Assembly (NCBI GenBank): GCA_033980235.1 | Contig: CM067067.1 | Span: 14,178,901 to 14,242,900, forward strand | From: Diadema setosum | Lineage: Eukaryota > Echinodermata > Echinoidea > Diadematoida > Diadematidae | DNA: 64,000 bases | Direction: 5' to 3' | Part shown: positions 37,045 to 48,539 of the stretch, one piece after another | Layout: each line of letters starts with the position of its first letter | How positions within the stretch are numbered: position 1 is the stretch's first letter | Position numbers and translations under genes: made by a program | The notes under the pieces: generated by a model | Database searches by the model: none | What the model was told of the DNA's origin: nothing | Seen by the model: the letters and a program-made list of their open reading frames with translations, nothing else

Positions 37045-37218
37045 ATACCTCAGCTGATGATGCCTGCCTACATGTAGCCCCGGTCTCCTCCCACTCTGGT
37101 TCCACCCCTATCCATCCCAATGACCCCTCCACTTCATCATTAGGTGGTAAATATTTGACGCTTCACCGACAGATGGAGCTAAACCCAAACTTTGAAATGC
37201 AAGTAGAGTACATGCCAG
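37045..37218 (+). CDS. Orphan internal exon candidate, unknown protein
   Basis: I do not recognise this protein. A polypyrimidine acceptor (CACCCCATCCCAG|ATACC) and a strong donor (GCCAG|GTATGTTC) enclose 174 nt, exactly 58 codons, open in one frame and symmetric phase 1-1. The residues look protein-like: a Ser/Thr/Pro/His-rich first half (APVSSHSGSTPIHPNDPSTS) and a second half with LTLHRQMELNPNFEMQVEY. A possible 3' exon follows at about 37388-37435, where phase-compatible readings end at a stop (YFGRVSTKSTRKLF). A LINE-like tail lies near 38045-38075. It may instead be a non-coding exon or chance. Confidence 0.25.
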
Positions 37219-38361
37219 GTATGTTCTTAAAGGCATCTGCTACACTTTTTTTAATATTGTATTTGTTTGTTTGTTTTCTTGTGCTTACGGTCCACTCAAA
37301 TTTCAGCATTTTTTTTTTCTACCAGCTAATGCTTGTGACCTTTTACCTCCCCTGGATTTCACCCTATGTCTCATCAGTGCATCTATATCTCAGGTAGGAT
37401 ACTTTGGTCGAGTATCAACGAAATCCACCCGCAAGCTCTTCTGAAATTGTGATAGCAGTATCTGGGACAGGGAAGTGGTCGACCCAAACTGAGGATGCCA
37501 TCAATGCCCTATGTGGGCGGAAGAAGACTTTCTTTCTTGAAAAATGAGAGAGAGAAAAAATTGGTCTCTAAGTGGGCCTGGCTGAGAAGCATGCACTGAC
37601 CACGTGCTTGGTCACATGGGAGTGAAACACACCTAGTGGATGCGGGTGTTCACGTGCATCATGGTACATCACCTCGCTGAACTCCTCTTCTCAGACTGGT
37701 TCATTTCTGGCTGTCCCGCCCACTCCAAGAAGGAGTAAAGAGATTTGACACGAGGACAGCTCTCTAAGGGAGCTTGTTTGAAACTTCGGGGCAGGAAGTC
37801 ACAATTCGACCATAATAAAAAACAAAGAAAATTTAAGAAAATGCTTCCTCTTGAAGTTGACACAGTTTGTGCACAGGGAGAAATTTTAGGGCCAAGATGT
37901 TGCCATCACACCAAAGACCATGCCACAGTTGATTACATCCTTGACTGGCACACTTTCTGTTTATGGGCAAGAGTAACTTGTTTATTGTTTATTTTTGTGA
38001 TGTCAAAAATTTATATACCATATGACTTATGAAAATGGACATGTTTTGTTCAGATCAATAAAATCCAGAAATAAAAAAGAGTGACTTGGAAGAGTCAATG
38101 ATTATAATGCATAGGCCTGTTCACGGATGCAATCATAGTTATGGTATATTTCCCTGCAAAGCTGGCAGAAAGCTTCAAAATCCATCGGTCCCTTAGAACA
38201 GATGGTATCAAAATATGTAGAATCCAGTTTGCATGCAACAGTTGTAGGGCTACATCAGGCAAGCCTCTGGCATTCTGTTTGACTGTAAGGAAAAAATAAC
38301 ACAAAAAAACCCCTTGTGCTATAGAGGTGTGCATTCGATGTTTGTAAAAAAAAAAAACAAC

Positions 38362-38738
38362 TTAAAGGTCCTGTTTACCTTTGGGAAAGTGATTTTAAAA
38401 AGTGTTCAAGATACTGGGTATCATATCTGATGCATATATGTGTAGGTCTGTTTTATCACAAAACATCCTACCATATAAAATTTTTGCAAAAAAGCCAAAA
38501 ATATTAGGAGATGTCCTTTGTCTCATTAAATCATAACTGTATACAGTTAAGTCTGAAAACATTTCTATTATAACTATTGTTCACATTTTATGTATTTAAC
38601 AAATACTTAACATTGATTATACAGATTCAATTTTTTTTTTACAGTGGTTATCTCTGTCCCTAACTCACATTTTAGAACTATTTTAAAGCAATAAAGCTAG
38701 GTTTTTGTTTCTTCTGCAAATGGTAAATATGCCTTTAA
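38362..38738 (-). mobile_element. TTAA MITE family B, inverted copy
   Basis: TTAAAGGTCCTGTTTACCTT at the left and AAATATGCCTTTAA at the right, TTAA at both ends. It is the same element as 38999-39355 in opposite orientation. Confidence 0.88.
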
Positions 38739-38998
38739 GTGTACCCATCTTTGTGATGAAGCACTATAGTTATGAATGCTAATCAAACAGCACACTTCAA
38801 CACCACTCTTAAGAGTGCAAACAGAAGCCAGTCATTCTTATTGGGGGACTTCAAATAAAGACGAAATAAACAGCCGCCTCCTCTACCAATAAACGTGAAT
38901 GGTTGCCGAGAATGTCATTGATGCCCTTCAAAAATTTTGCCCATCTCACACAAACCAATCTTATGACAGGACACGAGTAGAAGTGTGGCAAAATTTAC

Positions 38999-39355
38999 TT
39001 AAAGGCATAATTTACCATTTGCAGATGAAAGCATTAGTGCTTTAAAATAGTTCTAAAATGTGAGTTAGGGATAGAAACAACCACTGTCAAAATTTGAATC
39101 CGTATAATCGATGTTAAGTGTTGTTAAATACACAAAATGTGAACAATAGTTATAATAAAAATGTTTCCAGACTAAACCGTATACAGTTACGGTTTACTGA
39201 GAAAAACCCTGATATCTCCTTATATTTTAGGTTTTATTGCAAATATTTCATATGGTAGGATGTTTTATGATACAACAGACCTACACATATGCATCAAATG
39301 TGATATCTTGAACATTTTTGAAATCACTGCTCCCAAAGGTAAACTGGACCTTTAA
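38999..39355 (+). mobile_element. TTAA MITE family B, direct copy
   Basis: TTAAAGGCATAATTTACCAT at the left and GGTAAACTGGACCTTTAA at the right. It includes GAGTTAGGGATAGAAACAAC and CCGTATACAGTTACGG, shared with the other family B copies. Confidence 0.88.
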
Positions 39356-39483
39356 TTTGGTAGATGTCATGCTCTTTTAGCAAGAAAGAATGATGCATGG
39401 CATGCAAGCTGCACTACCTCACGTCCACAATGCATAAAAAAAAAAATCAAGCAAACACGAGTAGCAAAACCACGTGCATGGCT

Positions 39484-39642
39484 TGGTCAGGACACGTGCA
39501 TTTCGAGACCTCGTGTGAGAGAGACGTCATGGATCGCAACGTGAAGCGGGTGGATGGACTTCACGGTCACTGCGAAGTAAATTTACACTTTGTGTTTACA
39601 TTGCCAATGAATGGCGAGACCAAAGTCAAACACTATGGTTAA
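39484..39642 (+). CDS. Orphan open segment, unknown protein
   Basis: A plus-strand frame reads GHVHFETSCERDVMDRNVKR followed by VDGLHGHCEVNLHFVFTLPM and stops at 39640. The segment is more GC-rich than its surroundings and contains several CACGTG/CACGTGC motifs. There is no convincing acceptor or polyadenylation signal. It may be regulatory or non-coding rather than an exon. Confidence 0.12.
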   Translation, partial: WSGHVHFETSCERDVMDRNVKRVDGLHGHCEVNLHFVFTLPMNGETKVKHYG

Positions 39643-39915
39643 AGTTTAGGCAGAACTGGACAAGAAAAGAATTTAAAAAGTTACGTCCTGTAATAGCCCT
39701 ACACGTTTCAGCCCTCCCCTTTACATTTGTACTTTGTTCATGAATGAGAATTCTGAAAACTTATCATTGCCCGTTGTTACAGGTTCTGCTCTTGATAACT
39801 GAATTAACGCGTACCTCAAGATATGAACAATTTCTTTCACATTATTCTTGGTACATTAAACTATCTCTAAGCTAAACTAAGCTATTGAATGCTATTACCT
39901 GGTAAGTGTCCCTCT

Positions 39916-40290
39916 GTAAGGGATGGCATAGTTTTGGTTTAGATGGGGGTTCAGGTTTTAACTTTTAGAGAGATAATTAGAAACCACTTATTTATATGAA
40001 ATATTAAAGAGTATACAATTCTATGAGAAATTACAAGTTAATTTAATGAAAAGTGGTTTTAGAATGGCTGAGATATCCAAAAACAAAGTAAAACAAAGTG
40101 GATCTAATAAAAGGTGGGTCCCACCTTATATTAGGACAATTTTGTTTTATGATATCTCAGCCATTTCAAAACTGATCTTCATCAAATAAACTTTAAATTC
40201 CTCTTGGAACATTTCATATGTAAGTGGTTTCTAATAATCTCACAGAAAGTTAAAACCTGAATCCCCATCTCAACCCAAACGAAAACACCA
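39916..40290. mobile_element. Palindromic MITE family A, copy 3
   Basis: The arms GGCTGAGATATCC and GATATCTCAGCC surround a short centre (AAGGTGGGTCCCACCTT). The ends are eroded compared with the copy at 44232. Confidence 0.75.
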
Positions 40291-40299
40291 GTAATTAAC

Positions 40300-41397
40300 A
40301 GCACAACTTTAATTTTCCATGCCATGCCAGAGCATTATAACCCTAGAATAACAGGACATAAAGGGTTTGGTTTTACCTCATTTTACCTCATTGTCAGAAA
40401 GTAATGGGGGGGGGGGGGGGAGTTTGCAGAAACATATATGAACATTTGCATTCAAGCAAAATAAAATGGACGATAATGTGTTACATTTTATGTGATGCCA
40501 GCAGTCCCCCACCTGATGAAATTGTGCACTAGTTACTGTCAACCTAAGCCATAAACTGAAAGTGAACAGCAACTTTTATAAACACGCTTGTAACTTTTGT
40601 AATTTCTGTTCAATCTCGGGCAAAAGTGTTTTGTTTTCTAAATCTACGTAATTTGTCAAAGTCGAATGGAAGGAGGAGAGGATTTGTGATTTTAAAAGTG
40701 GAAATGCATTGACGTCCGGCATGATGGAGTGCCAACTCATAATATTTACTGTTATTGCAGCACTTCAGCTCGTAAGGCCATAATCTCTCATAAGCTGTCC
40801 AAGATGCACGTGGCATCCAACATGTTCTCTTTAGGCCGAAAAAGAAAAGAAAAAAGTACCGTGTATACATGTACATCACCCCAAAACAGCATTCATTTTC
40901 CATTTCATGTGACTGTGAGCTTTTATTAAGATTGTAAAGAATGTAAAGGTTGTGCTTTGAAAAATGATCTAATGAAAAAGCCAGAAAATGACTCCTCTGT
41001 CATAATGCATAGTCCTCTTGAAATACTCTCATATTTTTGTTGATAGTTTCAAGAGGACAGGATTTTCAGTAGAATGAGTGAATACAAATTTGTATACTTT
41101 TGTAGTACATGGTGCAGATCATTAAAGGAAAAAAAACAACAACAACAAACACACATACTCACAGCATTTTGCTTTAACAAGCAAAATCATGCATGCACAT
41201 AAGCATGAAGGGGGGGGGGGGGGCAGTTAACCTACCATACTAAAAACGCTGTTTGGAGTGAAAGATGCAAAACATCATTAAAGAATACATTTAATGACTT
41301 AATAATAGTCTGTAACGCGCATTGAGATACCTAAACAGCATGAAATGTACTACATAAAAACTATTTATTATTATTATTATTATTATTAAATTTATTA

Positions 41398-41439
<42 letters not shown>

Positions 41440-41913
41440 TATTAATCATTAGTATTAATCACACAAAATATTATAATCATGAAATAACAATGTGTGAATA
41501 AATATTATTCATGCATCTCTGATGCAAATGCCAAATCAAAGAAGGCTTCTTAAAAAAAAGAAAAAAAAAAATGATAATGCAACTTCTTGTTATTTCTCAT
41601 CTGCCTCCTGTACACTGACAGCAACATGTGACTTACGCCTGTTGATTTGAGTGTGTTTGTGCAAAAGTATAATTTTCTTTCCCTGTTCTGAAAGATGTGT
41701 GATTATAACAGAGCCCTGCTGATGTAATGTTGATTAAATCTGGAGAATACACATACATTGTACTGCATGGTCCTCTTCTTGATTGTCAAGAAACTTACAC
41801 AAGAATGTAAGATTAAGTATTATTAAATAATTTTGATTAAAAAACTATAGACCTATAAAACAAAACCTGCTTATCAATGCTTTCAGGCACATGGCAGAGT
41901 ATCTGCAATTTTT

Positions 41914-42004
<91 letters not shown>

Positions 42005-44230
42005 TTTTTTTTTGGGGGGGGGGGGGTGGGTGTCAAGAAATGACCAGATAATAACAAACCTATATCTGTTCAAGAGTAGAGTCATGAATACTAGTATACC
42101 TCAATCTCAAATAGAGGAATTGGTGACTGGTCTGTTAAAGTGGATATGAAATCAGTGAATATGGAATCAGTGATTATGTACAGTATGTCAGTTGTAATCA
42201 GTGGTACATTATCATGCTCTTTGGGGGCGCATACGTGACCTTCTGGTTGCACAGTGGAAAATTCTTTTCAGTATCGCGTAGAAAAAAAAATAACCAACCT
42301 GAAATATAAAGGATTGTGACTTACAACAAGAGAACCGTTGCCCTAGTTCCTGGAATGGATTGGCATATTTCAATTTTGAAGCAAGGCCACGACTACTTGT
42401 GCACCGGCTCTTGATGGTGATGAGGTATTCAAACTGTCTAAAATTCATCACACATAGCAACGCATAGCCGAGTTCCACAACACTCTTGATGGCACAGATG
42501 TACTGTGTGGGTTATTCATTTCATGGATGCAGGAGAAATTAAGGGGAAAATTACATCAGCAATGACATTGTAGACTATGAGGTGGAAGAATGTCCTTTCA
42601 TATGTCTCTTTCAACTTTAAAAAAAAAAAGCAAACAAAATATGAAAGTGGAGATCATCTATGTGAGACACTTCCGAGAAACTTTGATGTGGCGATGTTTC
42701 CACGTGTGCAGAGCGCACGTGACTGCGTGGGATGAAGCATGGTTTGCAGGACTTTATGGGATTGCACTCAAGGCAAAGCGATCACATTGTAATTTAAGGA
42801 CCAGGGCATGTGACCCTCATCCAACCACAAAAAAAAAAACCTTAAAAAAAAAAAGAAGAAGAAAGGAATACACCTAGGAGGAAGAAGTGTGTGCTCGCTG
42901 TCCTTGCGTTTCATGAACACAGATGAGCTTCCAAAGGCTACCTGTGGGCACGTGGATTGGCACTCTGTGCCATCAATCTTGGTTTGAGGATACCAACATA
43001 GAGCCGGCATTTAACATCTCAAAGATGATGGATTGCTCTTCTTCCTTTAAAAAAACAACAACCCAATAAACAAAAGAAGAAGAAAAAAGACGAATATAAC
43101 CTCATGCCAAAGTATGCTAATCAACCCATGGCATCCTACTGGTAATCCCAGATTTGTCACATACTGTCATCGGGAAGGGTCGTCTAGAATTCGTGTCAGC
43201 TTTTGTGCACGACTGATGGATGTTATCGCTGGGGGCAAGGCCTGGCTTGGGACATAATCAGAACTTAGAAGAGACCATCAAAATATTGGCAATTAACTGA
43301 TCTTGAACAACATCATCCCAGAACTGCATGCACGTTTGAGCAAAAAGTATATCAAGGAAGCCTCACAGGTTTGTGGTTCATTGGTATCCATAACGCATGC
43401 ATCATTTATGTTAAAAAAAAAACAAAACAAAACATAAATATCAGGCAGGAAACCCATCACCAGCAGAGCAAAGTGGATGGCATCTGACTATATTTTGGTT
43501 GAAGCTCACAGGAAGTAAACACAGCTGGACCAGAGTCCTCCCATCATTCCCTAGTTAGCATACAGAGAGCTAAAATCCAACATTTCCCATGCACGATCAA
43601 TCTCAAAGCAGTCTCTTCTTTTTGAAACCAGATCGTGCATGTATAGTATGTACATTTTCTGATGAATCTGATATGATTTAATTCACTTCTATCATTCGAT
43701 CTAATCGCCCGATCAGGATTTTAAGATGGTGGCTCGGAGTTAGGATGAGGTAGACTTCTGAGAAATGAGAGGATGTCATTTTTAGGCTGGATGTATTTAA
43801 GACGAGACAGGAAACAGACAAGCTGGCATTAGTCACATAGCAACAGAAAACTGATAGCCATAAGACAGCAACAAAAATGCAGATTACAATTTAAATGAGT
43901 TGAAAACATTACACTAGAAAATACACACATGGGGGGATAAGAAGGAGATCTGAGCACTGCAATAGCATACAGAATCTTCTTCAGCTACTGGGATGATAAC
44001 AGCATAGCATGAAAGTAAATGAAGCCAGAGGCACAGCTGGGAAAAACCAAGTCTTCATATTACATGAAGACATTTGACAAATCTGAGAAGATGAGAAAAT
44101 GAGAAAGCTCATTACAAAGAGCTAAAATGAGGGAAAGATGCTGATGCCACTGTAATCATGTTCTAATTTTTCTGCATTTTTTTTTCTGTTATATAAAAAT
44201 TAATGGCAGCTAACCCCTTTGCAGAATCTC
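40300..44230. other. Mostly unique non-coding stretch
   Basis: It contains (ATT)n at 41362-41441, the (TTTA)n tract at 41911, G-tracts at 40407 and 41211, and a GC-richer patch at 42640-43010 with CACGTG motifs. I see no supported exon. Confidence 0.5.
41911..42026 (+). repeat. (TTTA)n microsatellite ending in T(n)G(n)
   Basis: About 23 TTTA units pass into a T run and then about 12 G. Confidence 0.95.
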
Positions 44231-44231
44231 C

Positions 44232-44640
44232 TTAAAGGGGATGTACAGTTCTGGTTGAGGCGAGGATTTAGCTTTTGATTTTTTGCGAGATATTCAGAAA
44301 CGGTAAACCACTCTATGAGATGTCAAAGAGCATGCAATTCTAAGGGGTATCAAAAGTTTATTTGATGAAAATCGGTCTTGACATGGCTGAGATATCCCAT
44401 AACAAGGTGAAACAAAGAGATCCTAATAAAAGGCGTGGCCTGTCGCCTTTTATTATTATCACTTTTTTTTTGTGTGTGGATATCTCAGCCATTTGAAAAC
44501 CAATGTTCATCAAATAAATGTTGAATCTTTCTTAAAATTACATGCTCTTTCATACATGTATTTCATAAAAGGTTTCTCATTTTTCTTACTTAGGAATGTT
44601 ATGAATCCTCCCCTAATCCGGTACTGTACAGTCCCTTTAA
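44232..44640. mobile_element. Palindromic MITE family A, copy 4 (best preserved)
   Basis: TTAAAGGGGATGTACAGTTC at the left faces TTAAAGGGACTGTACAGTAC (inverted) at the right. TTAA at both ends is the expected target duplication of piggyBac- or Kolobok-type transposases. Each arm is about 200 bp and holds the GGCTGAGATATCC motif. There is no coding capacity. Confidence 0.85.
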
Positions 44641-44849
44641 CTGTTCAACAAATGGTTGACTGGCAGCCATTTTCCCTTCTACTGGAGTGTGAGTATATAA
44701 TGAAAAAAGAAAGTCTACAATGTTGAAAACTGCAGGGTCATAACTCCTGTAGTGCACTCACTGACAAAGCCTAACAACGAGTAACCCCTTTCCTTGAATT
44801 ATAAGTTTACAGCACAGTGCTTAAAAATTCGGCTCTGATGAGAATTGTG

Positions 44850-45135
44850 CTAAATCTGCTGGAGCAGCAGCGTTCATTCGCTCTCTTTCCAAGTCCTCCG
44901 CATAACCTGGGACTGCGGCTTGCACCTGCACCACAAAGAATTATCGGTCTGTGTCGCGTTTCCTGTTATCCTCCCCTGCTTCCCCTTCCCACTCGACAAA
45001 ACACATCCCCCTCCCCGTCTTCCCGCCCCCGCTCCCTCCCCCTCCCCAGCACAGGTGCATTTCTCACTTGAAACGTTTACGATATTCCGACTCAATGGCC
45101 CATGCTCGACACCTCTCGCGCCCAGCCTAGCTGCC
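44850..45135. other. GC-rich unique patch
   Basis: Frames are open on both strands over a CCCTCCCC-rich segment. On the minus strand VPGYAEDLERERMNAAAPAD is readable. The patch resembles a promoter or CpG-rich region more than an exon. Confidence 0.3.
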
Positions 45136-45344
45136 ATGAATATGTACGGTATACTAGTATAATGCATTTGAAACATGATGGAGCACGGGCTGGGCTCTGC
45201 TGTGTGGATTTAATGACAGTGCCCAAATTATACATTACCGGTAAATTCATTACAAAGTCTCAGGCTATTTGAAAACATATATCTTGAGAATCTTATGTGA
45301 GTATAAGAGTCCATTGGAAAGAAGAAAAAGTGACAGTAACTGAT

Positions 45345-45595
45345 TCTAGGACAATTACCCCCTGGACAATTACCCCAGACCCCCTTTTTCTCGCCCTAAT
45401 CTTAACCCGTTGAGGACAGTTTGATTTTGCTACAACACTCATTTCCCATAGACACCTGCCCGAGTATACTCGGGGACTCGTCCTCAACGGGTTAATCCTG
45501 AACCTAATCCTAACCCTAACCCAAATTCCTAACCTAATCTTTACTCTAACCCTATTCAAGGGGGGGGGGGGTCCTGATACAGTGTCACCCCCCCC
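45345..45595 (-). repeat. Degenerate CCCTAA (telomere-like) array with insert
   Basis: TTACCCCAGACC, CCTAATCCTAACCCTAACCC and CTTTACTCTAACCCTA repeat, in inverse orientation, the order seen at 4140-4262. A small TTAA element (45402-45495) splits it. Confidence 0.75.
45402..45495. mobile_element. Short TTAA MITE family H, inside the telomere-like array
   Basis: TTAACCCGTTGAGGACAG faces GTCCTCAACGGGTTAA. TTAA is at both ends, and the array resumes directly on each side. A relative lies at 60387-60460. Confidence 0.8.
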
Positions 45596-45599
45596 CCCC

Positions 45600-47250
45600 C
45601 CCCCCGTATTGAAAAAATGCTTGCAATGGACATCTCAAACTTAAAAACAATACAAAACTCAGATGTGAAAGGTCCCCTCCCTTAGGACTGTGCTGAATGA
45701 TAATTCATATCTCTTCCTTACTTCCAATTATGGCTGTTTTCTCATGAATAATCAGCAAATTCTTGTTTAGCATTTCCACCTTTTTTCATCTACAAACCAC
45801 TGTAAAAGTAAAATATTTTCACACTCGGTGGGTAAGATTAATTTTGCATTTTTTGATTCCACAGGATCAATACATAAAATAGTACTACATTGATAAGCAA
45901 AATAAGAAATAATGTTCTTCTAATAAATTTCTACATCATTTTTTTTTTAACTCTTTGCACATATTATGTGCAAAGAGTTGAAAAAAAAAGAAACCCCCCC
46001 TAAAACAAAATGTTTAACACAGAGGAACAGGTTAAGGTCAATAAACTATTAAACTGTGATTGTAACAGTGACAATGAGTAGGCAGGGCTCTTTTCCTTAG
46101 AATCTCTCGCTCATCAATTTTTACTGTCTCCATAATTCTTTCTCCTTGCTGATGAATTCTCATCTTAATTCTCTTTGAGCTGCCCTCCTCTCTTACCCCT
46201 CATGTATTCTACATCCGATTTTCTTCTCTGTGTCTACTCCCACTTGCCACCTACTTAATATTTCACCCATTCTCCCCCCCCTCCTTTCATTGCATACTCA
46301 CTAAAGGCATTGTGCTCCTTTTTCGAATTTCTCAACCTTATTGTGCACCACATGCTTGCGCTTCTTTTATATTTTCCACAGCGCTGTCGTGCAATTGCCA
46401 GTCAGTCAGTCACTGATTGTGCTATTCTTCTTTCGTTCTGAATTCTCCGTCCCCATGCTACCTCCTCCTGGCCTCATGGAAATTGCGACCTCCTTCCCCT
46501 GTATAGGTGAGTGAAACATTGGTCTCACCCACTCACCCTATCCCCGCTGACAATTCACCTTGGCAATAAAACCCCCTTGGCCTAAAACCATGATTTTTTT
46601 TTTCCCATGGAACCACAACCCCCCCCCCCCCCCCCCCCATGAGAGAATGACATAGACAATTCATCACCATGACAAACAAAAAAAAAGTGAAGAAAAGCAC
46701 TCAACAGTGCGGGGATGATTTTCACCATGGTAACGGGAGAGCGGTTTTAGCGAACTGAGCTCTTGAAAGTGGGAGAAGACCAAACATGGCATCGACCTCG
46801 TGCATGTGGTAATTGGAGATTGGGAAGAGTTGCTTAAGAATTCATATGACAATTGCAGTACAGATCGACTTCTAATGGCCAGGTTGTCAGCATGACATCA
46901 CACAGTATTTTGGTTACCATGGTGATGGTTGGGGTGGAAGTATGCCTCTGGAGAACCACAAAATTCCATGTGTTTCTTTGGGTATACCCTTTCAGATTGT
47001 CTTGCTGGGTTACTGTACACTTTAATATGTACTAATGGACTACATGACTGGACACTAGTGCTGTCATCAATCAACATTATACATGATATATTGTTTCTTT
47101 GTGTTGTTTTTCTACTATGTGTGTGTCTTCCCTCCTCTCAATGACAAGACAAGACAGATATACAGTACTTCATTATTTCATCAATAGTTCTAAAATGCCA
47201 GAAAATCCTGACTAAACCAGTCAGTAACAATATAAATGCACTGGCAAATG
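45600..47250. other. Non-coding stretch
   Basis: A local inverted repeat TTAACTCTTTGCACATA/TATGTGCAAAGAGTTGAA at 45949-45980 forms a hairpin of about 16 bp. C-tract at 46619-46638. I see no supported gene. Confidence 0.5.
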
Positions 47251-47256
47251 AAGATG

Positions 47257-47322
47257 TTAAAGGTATTGTATAGTTTTGGTTGAGACCTACAAATTTTGTA
47301 TAAACTTCAGATTTCTAACATG

Positions 47323-47353
<31 letters not shown>

Positions 47354-47731
47354 GGGGGGGGGGGTAAGATAGTGAGAAACCTCTTATAATATGTGAAAGA
47401 GCATGTATTTCCAAGAGAAATTCAATTTTCTATTAGATGAAAATTGGTTCTGAAATGGCTGAGATATCCAAAACAGAGCGATCCTAATATAAGGTGGGAC
47501 CCATCTTTTATTATTTTATGACCACTTTGTTTTATTTTGTTTTTGGATGTCTCAGGTATTCCAAAACCAATTTTCATCAAATAAATTGTGAATTCTTCTG
47601 AGAATGGTATGCTCTGTACTATTTCATATGAGGTTTCTTGATATCTCGCAAAAGGTTAAAAGCCCAATCCTCATCGCCCCCAATACTATACCATCCCTTT
47701 AATCTCCCCCAATGCTATACCATCCCTTTAA
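47257..47731. mobile_element. Palindromic MITE family A, copy 5, duplicated right end
   Basis: The left end is TTAAAGGTATTGTATAG. The right terminus (CAATACTATACCATCCCTTT then AA) is followed at once by a second near-identical terminus, CAATGCTATACCATCCC, ending at 47731. A T-run/G-run junction lies inside the left arm. Confidence 0.8.
47346..47365 (+). repeat. T(n)G(n) homopolymer junction
   Basis: About 11 T are followed by about 10 G, after (TTTTC)n. Confidence 0.9.
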
Positions 47732-48254
47732 TTTCCCTCATAGGAGATTATGTGATAGCAATCAGGGAGGTAAGATCACTACATGTATGAGACCTTACAG
47801 AAAACTTTTTTTTTTTTTTTTTTTTACAGCAATTTGATGGGAACAAACAGTCAACTGGAATGCCTTCACATTATCACACAATCATGTTAATGAAGTGCCA
47901 TGTAATGTAGGAATTGTCCTTCAGTTACATTACGTACCACATTGTACAATGTAGCTAATTGATGTTGTTGACCACTGACCCTGAAATTGACATTTGATTA
48001 TATTTGCCATAAAGGAATTATTTTCCTCCAATTAATTTCTGTATATCATTTTTTTTTCATAATTTTTTCTTCATTTCAATATTAATATTTCATTAGAAAT
48101 CCATATAATGTATATCAACTTTTTTATTGTTTGTTACTATTTTAGCATGCCCAGCAACTCAGAAGGGATAACATCTAATTTCACCATTCACACCATACTG
48201 CCAACAACATACAAGTTGTACACCCATACAGGAATGACAGACACATGAAAATAG

Positions 48255-48300
48255 AGAGACAGACAGACAGACATACAGACAGACAAGACAGATGGACAAA
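48255..48300 (+). repeat. (GACA)n microsatellite
   Basis: Imperfect GACA/TACA units. Confidence 0.85.
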
Positions 48301-48487
48301 CATACAAGATATGAGGGGTATAAAACCACTGAAAAGTGAGATTTTAACTTTAACTAGTGGACAGATCAGCTCCTATTGACTACTTTCACAAAATCAATAA
48401 TTTGTGTCAAAAGATAAGTGGTGTCAATGCATGTGATGCCAAGGTAGTTGCCATGGCAACCTCCAGTCAACTCTAATTTGTTATTAC

Positions 48488-48539
48488 CCAAGACAGGGAA
48501 TAGCAACTGATAGTCTGGAACTAATGCTTTCCCCACAGT
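48488..48539 (-). pseudogene. Possible PACRG-like exon or exon relic
   Basis: On the minus strand a 52-nt segment between an AG (TTTTTGAG|ACTGTG) and a GT (CTTGG|GTAATA) encodes TVGKALVPDYQLLFPVLG. This resembles the PACRG (parkin co-regulated, axonemal inner-junction protein) segment with VG-ALVP, a tyrosine and PVL at the same spacing. The flanking coding sequence does not resemble PACRG, and no neighbouring PACRG exons were found. The acceptor lacks a clean polypyrimidine-CAG. It could be one exon of a diverged PACRG gene downstream of KIF23, a processed fragment, or chance. Confidence 0.25.

Noticed and set aside
41911..42026. Possible CRISPR-like or regular spacer array
   Set aside because: Pure (TTTA)n microsatellite; no spacers, and the DNA is eukaryotic.
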